64,000 bases of DNA from Pseudomonadota bacterium (GCA_021808195.1 JAKBCE010000022.1:3345-67344); one strand, 5' to 3'; shown: positions 16,706-25,820, counted from the stretch's first letter. A program made the numbers and translations. The notes: a model not told the origin generated them from the sequence alone.

Positions 16706-18442
16706 ATGGATATCGAAAACGAGCAGGCGCAGGGGTCAGATTCGCTTACGAAGATGGGGATCGAGGCACGAGCGGGGGCACGCAGCGGGTCGTCGCAATG
16801 GCGGCGAACTCTGGCTGCAGCAATGGTCGCAATCGGCCTGCTGTTCGCTTGCCTGCCTGCGCTCGCGAGCGGTCGAATCGGCGAGGTTCAGCTCATCCCT
16901 TTGCCGCAGCGTCCGGTCGAGCGCCCGGTGATGGCCTGCAGTGCATTGCTCGCACACTCGTTTCCACAGAAGCATCGCGTGACCGTGCGGCTGATTTCAG
17001 CCTCGGTACGCACGAAGGCCCCGGGGGGCAGGCAATTCTGCGTGGTCAAGGGGTACGTCGCCCCACAGGTTCAGTTCGTGCTTTATCTGCCGACCCGGAC
17101 GTATGCCGGCCGCTACCTGCAGGGCGGGTGCGGCGGGATGTGCGGCGTGATTCAGCCAACGATTGTGCCTTCGTGCGAAGACCCGGAGGCGTTCGGGGGT
17201 ACCTTCGCGGTGAGCTTCAACGATTCTGGGCACGTGGGTGCCGCCATCAGTGACGGCGATTGGGCACTCGGCGCGCCGGAGTTGCGCAAGGACTACGCGT
17301 ATCGCGCCGACCACGTGACCCGGATCGCCACGCGCGAGATCCTCACGGTGTACTACGGTCGTCCACCGCGCTGGTCTTATTTTCAAGGCTGTTCTGACGG
17401 GGGGCGCGAGGCATTAATGGAGGCGCTGAAGTATCCAGCCGACTTCAACGGCATCATCGTCGGCTCCGCGTTCTCGATGCCCGCGGTGATGGAGCAGTTT
17501 CTCTGGGACGCTCATGTCGGGCTGACCGCGGACGGCAAGGAAATCCTCACTCCACAGGCAACCACGCTGCTGCACCATGCGGTGATTCAGGCGTGCGATG
17601 CCCTAGATGGCACCCGCGATGGGCAGATCGACGATCCGCGCCTCTGTCACTACGATCCGGCCCGCCTGCTTTGCCGCGGCGGACGCAAACCACCGCTTTG
17701 CCTTACCCAGGCGCAAGTAACGGCAGCCCGACTTTTGTACCAGGGGCCAGTTGATGCGCATGGCCAGCATCTGTTTCCCGGTGGACAGCCCTACGGTTCA
17801 GAACTCACCTGGAGTCAGCCGGGCGGCCTCAATGTCATGGGACTGGCAGCCGGCGGCTTCCTCAAATACCTCGCGTTCCCTGGCCGGCTGCCAGCGAACT
17901 TCACGTGGCGCAACTGGAAGTTCAATCGAGCGAGCTACGAGCGTCTCGCTGCGGGCTCCACCCTTTACGACGCTCGCAGCGCGGACCTGCGCCCATTCCG
18001 CGCAGCCGGCGGCAAGATGATCCTCTGGCAGGGCACGGCCGATCAGGCATCCGGCATCTACGGAATGCCGGAGTACTACCAAGCGGTCCGAGATATCGTG
18101 GGCGGCCTAGCGCCCGCACGCCGCTTCGCCCGATTCTTCCTCGTACCCGGCGTCTATCACTGCGGCGGCGGTTACATCCCCTATAAGGAGGATTTCCTCG
18201 GGGCAATGGTGAACTGGGTCGAGCGCGGACGGGCACCCACGCGCATCCTCGCAGTCGCCAAACTGGCGAACGGAGCGATCCGGCGTCGACCGCTCTTCGC
18301 GTATCCGGAGCGCACACACTACATTGGCGGCAACGTGAATGCCGCGAAGAGCTTCGTCGGTGTGATGCCGGCAAAGGCGCCGGATGACCACTACGATTGG
18401 GTCGGGGCCTACGGGCCCAAGGGCCAGAGTCCGCGTCCTTGA
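16706..18442 (+). CDS. Feruloyl esterase/tannase family hydrolase
   Basis: A 578-residue secreted esterase of the tannase family. The nucleophile lies in FQGCSDGGREALMEA, the acid in WQGTADQASG and the histidine in GVYHCGGG. Each catalytic Ser and His is flanked by Cys, the CS-D-HC arrangement specific to this family. A hydrophobic export segment (TLAAAMVAIGLLFACLPALASG) precedes the domain. I set the start at ATG 16706, preceded by AGAGGGG. It would release hydroxycinnamic or gallic acids from plant esters in the periplasm. It heads a plus-strand group of hydrolases, divergent from the TonB receptor operon. Confidence 0.82.
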   Translation: MDIENEQAQGSDSLTKMGIEARAGARSGSSQWRRTLAAAMVAIGLLFACLPALASGRIGEVQLIPLPQRPVERPVMACSALLAHSFPQKHRVTVRLISASVRTKAPGGRQFCVVKGYVAPQVQFVLYLPTRTYAGRYLQGGCGGMCGVIQPTIVPSCEDPEAFGGTFAVSFNDSGHVGAAISDGDWALGAPELRKDYAYRADHVTRIATREILTVYYGRPPRWSYFQGCSDGGREALMEALKYPADFNGIIVGSAFSMPAVMEQFLWDAHVGLTADGKEILTPQATTLLHHAVIQACDALDGTRDGQIDDPRLCHYDPARLLCRGGRKPPLCLTQAQVTAARLLYQGPVDAHGQHLFPGGQPYGSELTWSQPGGLNVMGLAAGGFLKYLAFPGRLPANFTWRNWKFNRASYERLAAGSTLYDARSADLRPFRAAGGKMILWQGTADQASGIYGMPEYYQAVRDIVGGLAPARRFARFFLVPGVYHCGGGYIPYKEDFLGAMVNWVERGRAPTRILAVAKLANGAIRRRPLFAYPERTHYIGGNVNAAKSFVGVMPAKAPDDHYDWVGAYGPKGQSPRP

Positions 18443-18453
18443 GGGAGGTACCC

Positions 18454-20148
18454 ATGGCAACAGACTCTCCCATCCTATCGTCCGAAATGATCTACCGCGC
18501 CGGCGTGCCTCCCGAACGCGTCGTCGGCAAGAAGGTGCCGCCGCCGCCGGACTACTCGGAGCATCACGAAAACGGTCTTCGAATAGAGCGAAATCTGGTC
18601 GTAACGCTGCGCGACGGAGTGCGCGTCTTCGTCGATGTATACCGCCCCGATGGCGCAGCGAGCGAGCGTGATCTACCGGTGTTGCTCGGCTGGAGCCCGT
18701 ACGGCAAACACAATACTGCCGATCGGCTGCCTTGGCCCGAAGCGGATGTGCGTTCTGGTTGGATTTCGCACTACACGGCTTTCGAGGCACCCGACCCGGC
18801 GTATTGGTGTGCCCGAGGATACGCGGTCGCCTATCCGGACCCACGTGGGAGTTGGTACTCTGAAGGCAACTTGCGCCACGGCGGCACGGGCGAAGCCCAA
18901 GATTGCTACGACCTTATCGAGTGGCTGGGCACTCGGCCCTGGTCGAACGGCAAGGTCGGTATGACTGGAGTGTCCTATCTCACGGCCATCCAGTGGCAAG
19001 TAGCGCCCCTGCAGCCACCCCATCTCGCAGCCATCAACCCCTGGGAAGGGTTCAGCGACTGGTATCGGGAGTTCGCCTACCACGGAGGGATACCGGAAAC
19101 CTCTTTTCTGCCCCGTGGGTGCGCAAACCTCCATTATTCGCTACACCGCGTGGAGGACACGGCTGCGAACGCTCGTGCCCATCCACTCCAGGACAGCTAC
19201 TGGCAGAGCAAGGAATCTGCGCTGGAATCGATCACGGTCCCGGCATTCATTGTGGCGAGTTGGTCAGATCATGGACTGCACACCCGAGGCACCCTGGAAG
19301 CCTACAAACGCATCGCCTCGCCACAGAAATGGCTCGAGGTGCATGGGCGCAAGAAGTGGCACTACTACTATCGCCCGCAGAGCGTGGAGCGGCAGCGGCA
19401 GTTCTTCGACCATTTCCTAAAGGTCCCTGCGACCATCGTGCCTGCATGGCCCAAAGTGCTCATCGAGATACGCGAACGCGTCAATGTGGGCGAATTTCGT
19501 CCGGAAGCGCAGTGGCCGATCGAGCGAACGCAGATGCGCAAGTTTCACCTGGACGCTGGCCGCGCAATGCTTCTCGACGCACCGCCGCGAACCTCGACAC
19601 GGGCCGTCTATGATCCGCTTAGACAAGACGGTCGGGCCGTCTTCGCCTACCGCTTCAGCGAATCCACGGAGCTCACCGGTCACATGAAGCTGAAATTGTG
19701 GGTCGAGGCGATCGACGCAGATGACATGGACATTTTTGTGGCAGTGCAGAAGCTCGACCGGGAAGGCCGGATCGTACCGTTCGTGTTCTACGCCATGAAC
19801 GAGAATGGACCGCTCGCCCTCGGCTGGCTTCGCGCCAGTCACCGCGAGCTCGATGCAGGACGATCCCGGCCGGAGCAACCCTGGCATGCGCATCGGCGCG
19901 AGGAACGCCTCGGCGCGGGCGAGATCGTGCCGGTCGAAATCGAAATCTGGCCCTCCGCCACTCGATTCGACGCCGGCGAGGGACTGCAACTGATCGTACA
20001 GGGAAGCGATATCGTGACTGAAGCGGTACCAAATGCTCCGTTCGCCCGACATGAAGACACTCGTAATCGAGGCACGCACGTGATCCACACGGGCGGTGAA
20101 TTTGACTCACATTTGCTCGCGCCATGGATCCCTCAAACGACTCGCTGA
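18454..20148 (+). CDS. CocE/NonD-family (S15-like) hydrolase
   Basis: A 564-residue alpha/beta hydrolase with a C-terminal jelly-roll, as in cocaine esterase. RNLVVTLRDGVRVFVDVYRP is the family opening. The nucleophile serine lies in GMTGVSYLTAIQWQ, and the C-terminal domain (TELTGHMKLKLWVEA) is intact. GGGAGG precedes the ATG at 18454, which lies 12 bp after the feruloyl esterase stop. No signal peptide is seen, so it is probably cytoplasmic. It likely hydrolyses an ester or amide of an aromatic compound taken up by the neighbouring receptor and transporter. Substrate unknown. Confidence 0.78.
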   Translation: MATDSPILSSEMIYRAGVPPERVVGKKVPPPPDYSEHHENGLRIERNLVVTLRDGVRVFVDVYRPDGAASERDLPVLLGWSPYGKHNTADRLPWPEADVRSGWISHYTAFEAPDPAYWCARGYAVAYPDPRGSWYSEGNLRHGGTGEAQDCYDLIEWLGTRPWSNGKVGMTGVSYLTAIQWQVAPLQPPHLAAINPWEGFSDWYREFAYHGGIPETSFLPRGCANLHYSLHRVEDTAANARAHPLQDSYWQSKESALESITVPAFIVASWSDHGLHTRGTLEAYKRIASPQKWLEVHGRKKWHYYYRPQSVERQRQFFDHFLKVPATIVPAWPKVLIEIRERVNVGEFRPEAQWPIERTQMRKFHLDAGRAMLLDAPPRTSTRAVYDPLRQDGRAVFAYRFSESTELTGHMKLKLWVEAIDADDMDIFVAVQKLDREGRIVPFVFYAMNENGPLALGWLRASHRELDAGRSRPEQPWHAHRREERLGAGEIVPVEIEIWPSATRFDAGEGLQLIVQGSDIVTEAVPNAPFARHEDTRNRGTHVIHTGGEFDSHLLAPWIPQTTR

Positions 20149-21014
20149 GCGACGGCGTGCACGCCGCGAGGGATGGCACCGCGACCTCCAATGCCACGGA
20201 GACGTTCACCGCGGCAGACTATCGCGATTACATCGCGGCATTCAACCGCGGTGACTTCGCCAAGTTCAGTCGCTACTATACGTCGGATGTCGAATTCCAT
20301 GGCCGCAATGGACTATTGCGCGGACCAGAGGCGATCACGGATTTCTACCGGCAGGTTCGCGCGCGGCTGCGGGAGCGGATAGAGATCCGTCAACTCGTGG
20401 TCGGAAGGGGCGAACTGCTCGCTGACCTCGTAACGCATCTGGAAGCGTTCGAGGATTGGCCCGAGCTCCCGAGCGGGCCGATTGCGAAGGGCGAGACCCG
20501 CCGTTCGGAGAACTTCATCTGGTACGAGCTGCGCGATCGGCAATTCTGGCGCGTGCGATCCGCGCACTTCCGCCGTGGTCCGCAAACAGATACCCCACCT
20601 CTGCCAGCCTCGGGCGGCACTCGTCTCTCAACCGAGCAGTTCGCCCACTACATCGATGCCTTCAATCGCGACGACTATGCAGAGTTCGCGAATTACTACG
20701 CGCCCGATGTTACATTGGTGATCGCGGGAAAACACACGCTGAACGGCCGCCAGGCAATCCTGGACTTCTACAAGACGGTCAAGGCCCAGACACGACGGAC
20801 CATCGAGGTAAAGCGTGTCATCAGCGCGCCGCACACTCTCGCAGCTGAGCTGCAGTCGGAATTCATAGCGTTGCAGGACTTGCCGCATTTCACGGCCGGT
20901 CCCATGCGAAAGGGCGATCGGACCTTCATCAACACGTTCGTGCTGTACGATCTGGCCGACGGGCGTTTCGTGCGCATTCGTTCGGCGGAATTGCGCAAGC
21001 TTCATCGCCCTTGA
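20124..21014 (+). CDS. Two tandem SnoaL/NTF2-like domains
   Basis: A 296-residue protein with two copies of an NTF2-fold unit. Repeat 1 (about 27-150) has YRDYIAAFNRGDFAKFSRYY then GPEAITDFYRQVRARL; repeat 2 (about 170-290) has FAHYIDAFNRDDYAEFANYY then GRQAILDFYKTVKAQT. The two end alike in FIWYELRDRQFWRVRSAHFRR and FVLYDLADGRFVRIRSAELRK. It overlaps the CocE-like gene by 25 bp, so it is in the same operon. The repeats differ in sequence type from those of the three-domain protein at 9.8-11.8 kb. A lyase or isomerase role on lignin-derived intermediates is a reasonable guess, not shown. Confidence 0.65.
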   Translation: MDPSNDSLSDGVHAARDGTATSNATETFTAADYRDYIAAFNRGDFAKFSRYYTSDVEFHGRNGLLRGPEAITDFYRQVRARLRERIEIRQLVVGRGELLADLVTHLEAFEDWPELPSGPIAKGETRRSENFIWYELRDRQFWRVRSAHFRRGPQTDTPPLPASGGTRLSTEQFAHYIDAFNRDDYAEFANYYAPDVTLVIAGKHTLNGRQAILDFYKTVKAQTRRTIEVKRVISAPHTLAAELQSEFIALQDLPHFTAGPMRKGDRTFINTFVLYDLADGRFVRIRSAELRKLHRP

Positions 21015-21039
21015 GGCGACTCACCCACGGGGGAATACG

Positions 21040-22638
21040 ATGCGAATCACAATGATATTGGCGGCGGCGCTTGTCGTGGGATCCGTGCGTCTCGCAGCGG
21101 CGGCGGCGCCAGCGCCGCCGCCGATACACATACAGAGCGGCTGGGTACAAGGTACGTCGGCGAATGGGCTGACAGTCTACCGGGGCATTCCTTTCGCGGC
21201 TCCGCCGATCGGGTCGCTTCGCTGGCGGGCGCCGCGACCGCCAGCGAACTGGTCCGGCATCCTGCGCGCGGATCACTTCGGTCCATCCTGCATGCAGCCC
21301 AGGCACCAGCCCGGGATGCCACCACTACGGGTGAGTGAGAACTGCCTATATCTGAACGTTTGGACACCTGCGCGTTCGGCTCACGCTGAGCTGCCGGTGA
21401 TGGTCTGGATTTACGGTGGTGCGTATATCGCCGGCTCCACTGCGTTGCCACTGTACAGCGGCGGGAATCTCGCCCGACACGGTGTCGTCGTCGTTAGCAT
21501 CGCGTATCGAGTCGGGCCGATGGGGTTTCTCGCGTTGCCGGCCCTGAGCGCCCAATCAGCGCATCACGTCTCCGGCAATTACGGCCTGCTCGATCAGATC
21601 GCTGCCTTGCGCTGGGTGAAGCGCAACATCGCTGCATTCGGCGGTGATCCGGGGCGGGTGACGATCTTCGGTGAGTCCGCTGGCGGAATTTCTGTGAGCA
21701 TTCTGGCGGCGTCGCCGCTCGCCCACGGACTGTTCCAGGGCGCGATCTCCGAAAGTGGCGGATCGTTCGGTCCCACCCGAACGCCGCCGGCACCGGGGGA
21801 GAATATCCAGACACTTGCCAATGCCGAGCGTGCGGGCACCGCCTTCGAGAAGCGGCTCGGTGTACACACCCTAGCGCAACTCCGACGGCTTCCTGCGACC
21901 GTCATCCAGCACGCCGCCACACGACCCGGTCAGTTCTGGCCAGTGCTTGACGGCTGGGTGATTCGGGGCGACTCATATACGCTCTATCGTGAGGGTCGCT
22001 ACAACGATACACCGATCCTGGTTGGCACCAACTCGGACGAGGGCGCGCTCTTCGGCACACCGCCCACCCGGCAAGAATACGTTCGCGGGGTACAGGAGCG
22101 ATTCGGTCCGTTCGCACGCAGCATTCTCACCCGTTACCCCGCCACTGCGTCCGAGTGGCGCCAATCCAGCATGAATCTCATGCGTGATGCCGCATTTGCC
22201 TGGCATACATGGACCTGGGCGCGCCTGCAGGCGCGCAGTGGGAAATCGCCCGTGTACCTCTATTACTTCAATCACATCCCGCCCCGCCCCCTCGACTCGC
22301 CGTGGAAGGGCGCGATTGGCGCGGTGCATTCCGAGGAGATCGTATATGTGTTCCAGCACTTGGATCAGACACCCTCTCTGCACTGGCGCAAGGTGGACCG
22401 GACCCTCTCGAGGGACATGGCCGCCTACTGGACGAACTTCGCCAAGCGAGGCGATCCCAATGGCCCTGGACTGCCTCATTGGCCAGCCTTCACTCACTCG
22501 AAGCCCCTTGTGATGCATTTTACGGACGCTCCGCACATCGGCCGTGTCGCCAACCTACGAGACCTGAAGACTCTGGACGCCTACTTCGCCTGGCGGCGAA
22601 CCCCGCAGGGCGTTGCGTGGGCGAGAACGCACCCATAG
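21040..22638 (+). CDS. Type B carboxylesterase (para-nitrobenzyl esterase family), secreted
   Basis: A 532-residue esterase with a signal peptide (MRITMILAAALVVGSVRLAAAAA). Family features are TVYRGIPFAAPPIGSLRWRAP, ENCLYLNVWTP, the oxyanion segment VWIYGGAYIAG and the nucleophile serine in FGESAGG. The DEGALFG acid region and the HSEEIVYVF histidine follow. GGGGG precedes the ATG. It is the last gene of the plus-strand esterase/SnoaL operon (25 bp gap). It is the third ester hydrolase in a row, implying that the cluster handles heavily esterified plant phenolics. Confidence 0.83.
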   Translation: MRITMILAAALVVGSVRLAAAAAPAPPPIHIQSGWVQGTSANGLTVYRGIPFAAPPIGSLRWRAPRPPANWSGILRADHFGPSCMQPRHQPGMPPLRVSENCLYLNVWTPARSAHAELPVMVWIYGGAYIAGSTALPLYSGGNLARHGVVVVSIAYRVGPMGFLALPALSAQSAHHVSGNYGLLDQIAALRWVKRNIAAFGGDPGRVTIFGESAGGISVSILAASPLAHGLFQGAISESGGSFGPTRTPPAPGENIQTLANAERAGTAFEKRLGVHTLAQLRRLPATVIQHAATRPGQFWPVLDGWVIRGDSYTLYREGRYNDTPILVGTNSDEGALFGTPPTRQEYVRGVQERFGPFARSILTRYPATASEWRQSSMNLMRDAAFAWHTWTWARLQARSGKSPVYLYYFNHIPPRPLDSPWKGAIGAVHSEEIVYVFQHLDQTPSLHWRKVDRTLSRDMAAYWTNFAKRGDPNGPGLPHWPAFTHSKPLVMHFTDAPHIGRVANLRDLKTLDAYFAWRRTPQGVAWARTHP

Positions 22639-22671
22639 CCGCTGGGTGCACTCGCGCCACGCACGCACGCG

Positions 22672-23223
22672 CTAACGCACCACGTAATAGCGAAAGAGGG
22701 AGTGGTCCGGGTCGTCCTCCGGCGTCTGCTTTGGCCTCCTCTGCCCGACACCGACGATGACCGTTCGATTCAACCAATCGTGCGGTCCTCGCGGTGCCCG
22801 AAAATATGGCGTGCAGCGAAAGTATCCCGGAATGACGGGTGGCTCGCCAGACGCCTGCTCGGCCGCGCGCAAGGGCCCGTGCACGTAGCCGAGATTGCGA
22901 ATGTAGATCCGCGTTCCATCGTCCGCCTCGATCATGTAGTGGGCGTTCAGTTCTACAACACCGTCACCGCGAACCACCGCCCAGTCCGCGCCACTGAAAT
23001 CCACCACGCGCCCTGTCAGGAGCGGCCCCCGTACGGTGCTGCCGGCACCGACCGAGGTGTAGCCCTGCTTAACATCTCCCGAGATCGGCCCAAAGACCCA
23101 TCGCTTGTCGAAATTGATCCGGACGTCGAACGCATGCTCGGTGTGCAGCGCCAGTGCGGGCTCATCAATCGCCGCCAACCCCCTCTGGCCGTGCACCCCA
23201 TCGGATATCGCCTCTCGTGTCAT
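22672..23223 (-). CDS. DUF3237 family protein
   Basis: A 183-residue protein. EHAFDVRINFDKRWVFGPISGDVKQGYTSV with the glycine-rich turn GSTVRGPLLTGRVVDFSGADW, GVVELNAHYMIEADDGTRIYIRN and VPGYFRCTPYF-like IPGYFRCTPYF are family features. I set the start at ATG 23223, where AGGAGG stands 7 bases upstream; the open frame to 23334 shows no similarity. DUF3237 proteins form a lipocalin-like barrel and often sit in aromatic or terpenoid degradation clusters, with no settled function. It is convergent with the carboxylesterase gene. The upstream AT-rich stretch (23250-23275) contains TTAGCATGATAA, which resembles the TTAACATCATAA elements. Confidence 0.72.
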   Translation of the reverse strand: MTREAISDGVHGQRGLAAIDEPALALHTEHAFDVRINFDKRWVFGPISGDVKQGYTSVGAGSTVRGPLLTGRVVDFSGADWAVVRGDGVVELNAHYMIEADDGTRIYIRNLGYVHGPLRAAEQASGEPPVIPGYFRCTPYFRAPRGPHDWLNRTVIVGVGQRRPKQTPEDDPDHSLFRYYVVR

Positions 23224-23327
23224 TTTCGCGTCCTCCTGCTCGCCGCGGTACTTAGCATGATAATAAATTGTTTGTACATTGCGGGTCCAGAGCGATGTTT
23301 TGTTCTGCACCGGTCCTCCCACAAAGC

Positions 23328-23573
23328 ATGACATTCAACGACGCTCTCGAGCACAGCTTTCACGACGCGGAGTCAGCTCGGAGTGGGGAACTGAGGCTCG
23401 CCGACCAGTCACTGCAACGCGAGTTCGACGAGCGACCCGATGAGGTCCAGTGCGCCTCAATGTTGCTCGGTCGCGCGGCCCGCGAACTGGACGAACAGCA
23501 CACCGAGCTCGACCAGTGCAACGTCACGCACATCTGCTACCTCAAGCCGAGAACCGCGGAGGAGCAGGCGTGA
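23328..23573 (+). CDS. Possible small protein, unrecognised
   Basis: An 81-codon frame starting MTFNDALEHSFHDAESARSG and ending YLKPRTAEEQA, rich in Glu, Asp and Leu and predicted mostly helical. A GTG-led frame follows immediately, and a strong rho-independent terminator lies 150 bp downstream on the same strand, suggesting that something is transcribed here. There is no clear Shine-Dalgarno or known family. The rest of 23224-23805 shows no other gene. Confidence 0.25.
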   Translation: MTFNDALEHSFHDAESARSGELRLADQSLQREFDERPDEVQCASMLLGRAARELDEQHTELDQCNVTHICYLKPRTAEEQA

Positions 23574-23720
23574 GCGTCGCGGCAAAGACCGGCGCCCGAA
23601 CGCCGACCCGCGCGTCATGCGGGCCGAGCAAGCTCGGCTCCGGCGGGAACTCGCGCGGCGCCTGCCAACGGCCGCGGAAGACGCGCAACCGCATTGAGGA
23701 TAAATTGATTGGTGCTCACG

Positions 23721-23746
23721 AAACCCCGGCCACGCGCCGGGGTTTT
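23721..23746 (+). terminator. Rho-independent terminator
   Basis: AAACCCCGGC-CACGC-GCCGGGGTTT forms a 10-bp perfect stem with a 5-nt loop, followed by T and CG. It ends plus-strand transcription before hicB. The form is typical of phage or prophage gene ends. Confidence 0.75.
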
Positions 23747-23805
23747 CGTCTCCATGACCGAGCTCTTACTGCAGCGATTACGGTTTAGGTTGCAGGAGGT
23801 CCTCT

Positions 23806-24138
23806 ATGCTACAGTCAGTGCCTATGGCCACGGTAAACGTCACTCTTCGACTCGAGGCTCTCTTCAGCAAAGAGGATGGCTGGCATGTGGCGTCATTTCC
23901 CGCCTTGGACGTCAGCAGCCAGGGGCGCACGAAAGACGAGGCCGAGCGCAATCTCATCGAGGCCACGCAGTTGTTCCTCGAGTCATGCTTCGAGCGCGGC
24001 ACCTTGGACGAGGTACTGAAGGGATGCGGGTTCACCCCCCTCCGTGAAGGTGGTCATCAGAATGAGCGCGGCGAGCACCTAACCGTGCCGTTTGAACTCG
24101 TCTCCTCGCGCAATGGTTCCCCGGCTCACGCCGGTTGA
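23806..24138 (+). CDS. hicB: HicB-family antitoxin
   Basis: A 110-residue protein with the HicB fold: VNVTLRLEALFSKEDGWHVASFPALDVSSQGRTKDEAERNLIEATQLFLE is the partially degraded RNase H-like domain that neutralises HicA. GCAGGAGG lies 6 bases before ATG 23806; an internal ATG at 23824 is a weaker choice. It overlaps hicA by 26 bp. Here the antitoxin precedes the toxin, the reverse of the commoner hicA-hicB order. A separate DNA-binding domain is not evident in the C-terminal tail. Confidence 0.82.
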   Translation: MLQSVPMATVNVTLRLEALFSKEDGWHVASFPALDVSSQGRTKDEAERNLIEATQLFLESCFERGTLDEVLKGCGFTPLREGGHQNERGEHLTVPFELVSSRNGSPAHAG

Positions 24139-24346
24139 CTGCCGCAAGCTCGTCCGCTTCTTCGAGGCGCACGGCTTCGTCGCAGATCGCCAGAAGGGTT
24201 CCCACGTCTCATTGATCCGCCCGGGGATTGCGCGCCCTGTCGTAATCCCGATACACAGCGAAGTCGCGGTCAGCGTGGTCATGAACAACCTGCGTACCGC
24301 TGGCCTTACTCGCGACCAGTTGCTCGACTGGCTTGCAGAGAACTAG
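24113..24346 (+). CDS. hicA: HicA-family mRNA interferase toxin
   Basis: A 77-residue dsRBD-like toxin: PVDCRKLVRFFEAHGFVADRQKGSHVSLIRPG contains the catalytic histidine in KGSH, and IPIHSEVAVSVVMNNLRTAGLTRDQL completes the fold. It cleaves mRNA during translation when free of HicB. The start is taken as ATG 24113 inside the hicB end; a TTG at 24092 is possible. All key residues are present, so the toxin appears functional. The pair lies at the edge of a phage-like remnant next to a tRNA gene. Confidence 0.82.
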   Translation: MVPRLTPVDCRKLVRFFEAHGFVADRQKGSHVSLIRPGIARPVVIPIHSEVAVSVVMNNLRTAGLTRDQLLDWLAEN

Positions 24347-24430
24347 GGTCCCCCGATCGGTATTCCGATATCGCCTGCGCGCGCTCGAGGGTGCCGATCG
24401 CTCGGCTGCGATTTGGGCGCAGTAGAGCGC

Positions 24431-24571
24431 TCAGCGCCGCCCGAGCAGCAGTCCGGCGAGCCATCCGCCGATCGCGCGCCCCGCAAGCACGCCGACGCGC
24501 CGGCCGGACGGTCGACCGTAGGCGAGCCACGAGAAGCCGAGCGCCCGCGCCAGGTAGCGCAGCGGATTCAC
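24431..24571 (-). CDS. 46-residue basic glycine-rich protein, phage-like
   Basis: VNPLRYLARALGFSWLAYGR then VLAGRAIGGWLAGLLLGRR: a small, arginine-rich protein with a hydrophobic glycine-zipper C-terminus. The GTG start (24571-24569) overlaps the TGA of the upstream membrane-protein gene (GTGA), as in lysis or small-gene cassettes of phages. Function unknown; a membrane-associated lysis accessory is one possibility. Confidence 0.45.
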   Translation of the reverse strand: MNPLRYLARALGFSWLAYGRPSGRRVGVLAGRAIGGWLAGLLLGRR

Positions 24572-24945
24572 GGCAGCCGCCCCTGCTCGAGCAGCGCCAC
24601 CGCGACCAGCCCGAGCACCAGCGCGCCCCAGGTGAGCCACACCGCGGCGACCTTCCACCGCCAGCCGAGTCGATCGAGCATCAGGCAGATCCCGACAGCG
24701 ACACCGACGAGCACGGCGCACCCGGCGGCTGCCGCCAATGTCGTCGGCGAGAGCGAGCGCCATGCGAGCAGCACCACGGCAGCAACCGCGATGCCGAGGA
24801 ACATCCAGAAGCGTCGGGCGCGTCCAGGGACGGCACCGAGCCACTGCCCGAAGCTCAGCCAGAGCGCGCCGAGCGCTGCCAGAACGGCGACCACAGCGGC
24901 CGCCACGATACAGAACGCCACGATATCGACCGCGAGCTCTACCAT
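24568..24945 (-). CDS. Small four-helix membrane protein, holin-like
   Basis: A 125-residue protein with four strongly hydrophobic segments (about 5-30, 45-65, 70-90 and 98-118) and short charged loops. I set the start at ATG 24945, because AAGGAG stands 7 bases before it, whereas the ATG at 24951 is too close. It lies between two small phage-like genes with overlapping ends. The size and topology would suit a holin or a small inner-membrane protein of a mobile element. No family was recognised. Confidence 0.45.
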   Translation of the reverse strand: MVELAVDIVAFCIVAAAVVAVLAALGALWLSFGQWLGAVPGRARRFWMFLGIAVAAVVLLAWRSLSPTTLAAAAGCAVLVGVAVGICLMLDRLGWRWKVAAVWLTWGALVLGLVAVALLEQGRLP

Positions 24946-24947
24946 GG

Positions 24948-25366
24948 TCATGCTCCTTGGGCCTTGAAGGCGCTCCAGGCGTCGGCCGGCCGAGCCGAGT
25001 GTGCAGCGTCGAGCCATTTGCTCCGGCGCGTCGGTGTGAGGGAATTCCACCAGGCAATGCCAGCGCCGGCGTCAGCCGTCTCCCATCCAAGGGAATCGAG
25101 GCACGCCCCCGGACAATGCGGCCGACCGCACATGCAGCGCGAAAGTCCAGCGTCAATCCCGAGCTGGGGGCGCCCCCGCTGCTTAGCACCTCGAGCGCCT
25201 GGGCGAGCTGGCGCCGGGCGAGATTGACGGCAACCGGCCAGTGCAGCGGCCCAGCGTCAACCGAGCCGTTACCGCGCCAGTCGGCGGAAGCGCGCGAAAA
25301 TATCTCCAATGCACGCCGGATCGCCTGCGCAGGGGGCAGCGGCAGCCCGTCGCGAACATCAGCCAC
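24948..25366 (-). CDS. Phage-like hypothetical protein, probably frameshifted
   Basis: A GTG at 25366 is preceded by a strong AGGAGG at good spacing and begins MADVRDGLPLPPAQAIRRAL then EIFSRASADWRGNG, a credible protein start. In that frame the sequence becomes meaningless after about residue 70. In another frame it continues as GRPQLGIDAGLSRCMCGRPH and ends WWNSLTPTRRSKWLDAAHSA-RPADAWSAFKAQGA at 24948, in the style of small phage proteins. A one-base indel near the G5/C5 run at about 25170-25185 would join both parts into one protein of about 139 residues. Alternatively there are two genes, the second starting at ATG 25133 without a ribosome site. The 335 bp upstream (25367-25701) show no convincing gene. 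Confidence 0.4.
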
Positions 25367-25701
25367 GGGTCACCTCCTCGGGCGCGCCAGAAGTGCGACA
25401 CCGGCGGTTGCGTGAGCATGTTCCAGCCAGTTCGGCGAACGAGGGCCGCACGGCGCGGCGAGTCAGTTGCCTGACGCCAATGAAAATCAGGCAGTTGAGC
25501 GCAAATTGCCGAGACCGTGACGTGGCCGGCTGTGAGCCCAGGCGTGATGCGGGATGGGGCGAGAGCGCGAGTTGTGCGACGCGGATACGCGCACGCGCGT
25601 GCGAGGGAAGGCCCGCGCACGTCGAATCGCTCAGAAAGGCGCTACTGGTACCCCGGCTGGAATCTGCCAGAAGGTTGCTAGACGCAAGTCTTTGATTTAA
25701 A

Positions 25702-25777
<76 letters not shown>

Positions 25778-25820
25778 ACGGAGTGGGCCGCGAAGATACG
25801 GAAGGGAAGCCACGCTGTCA

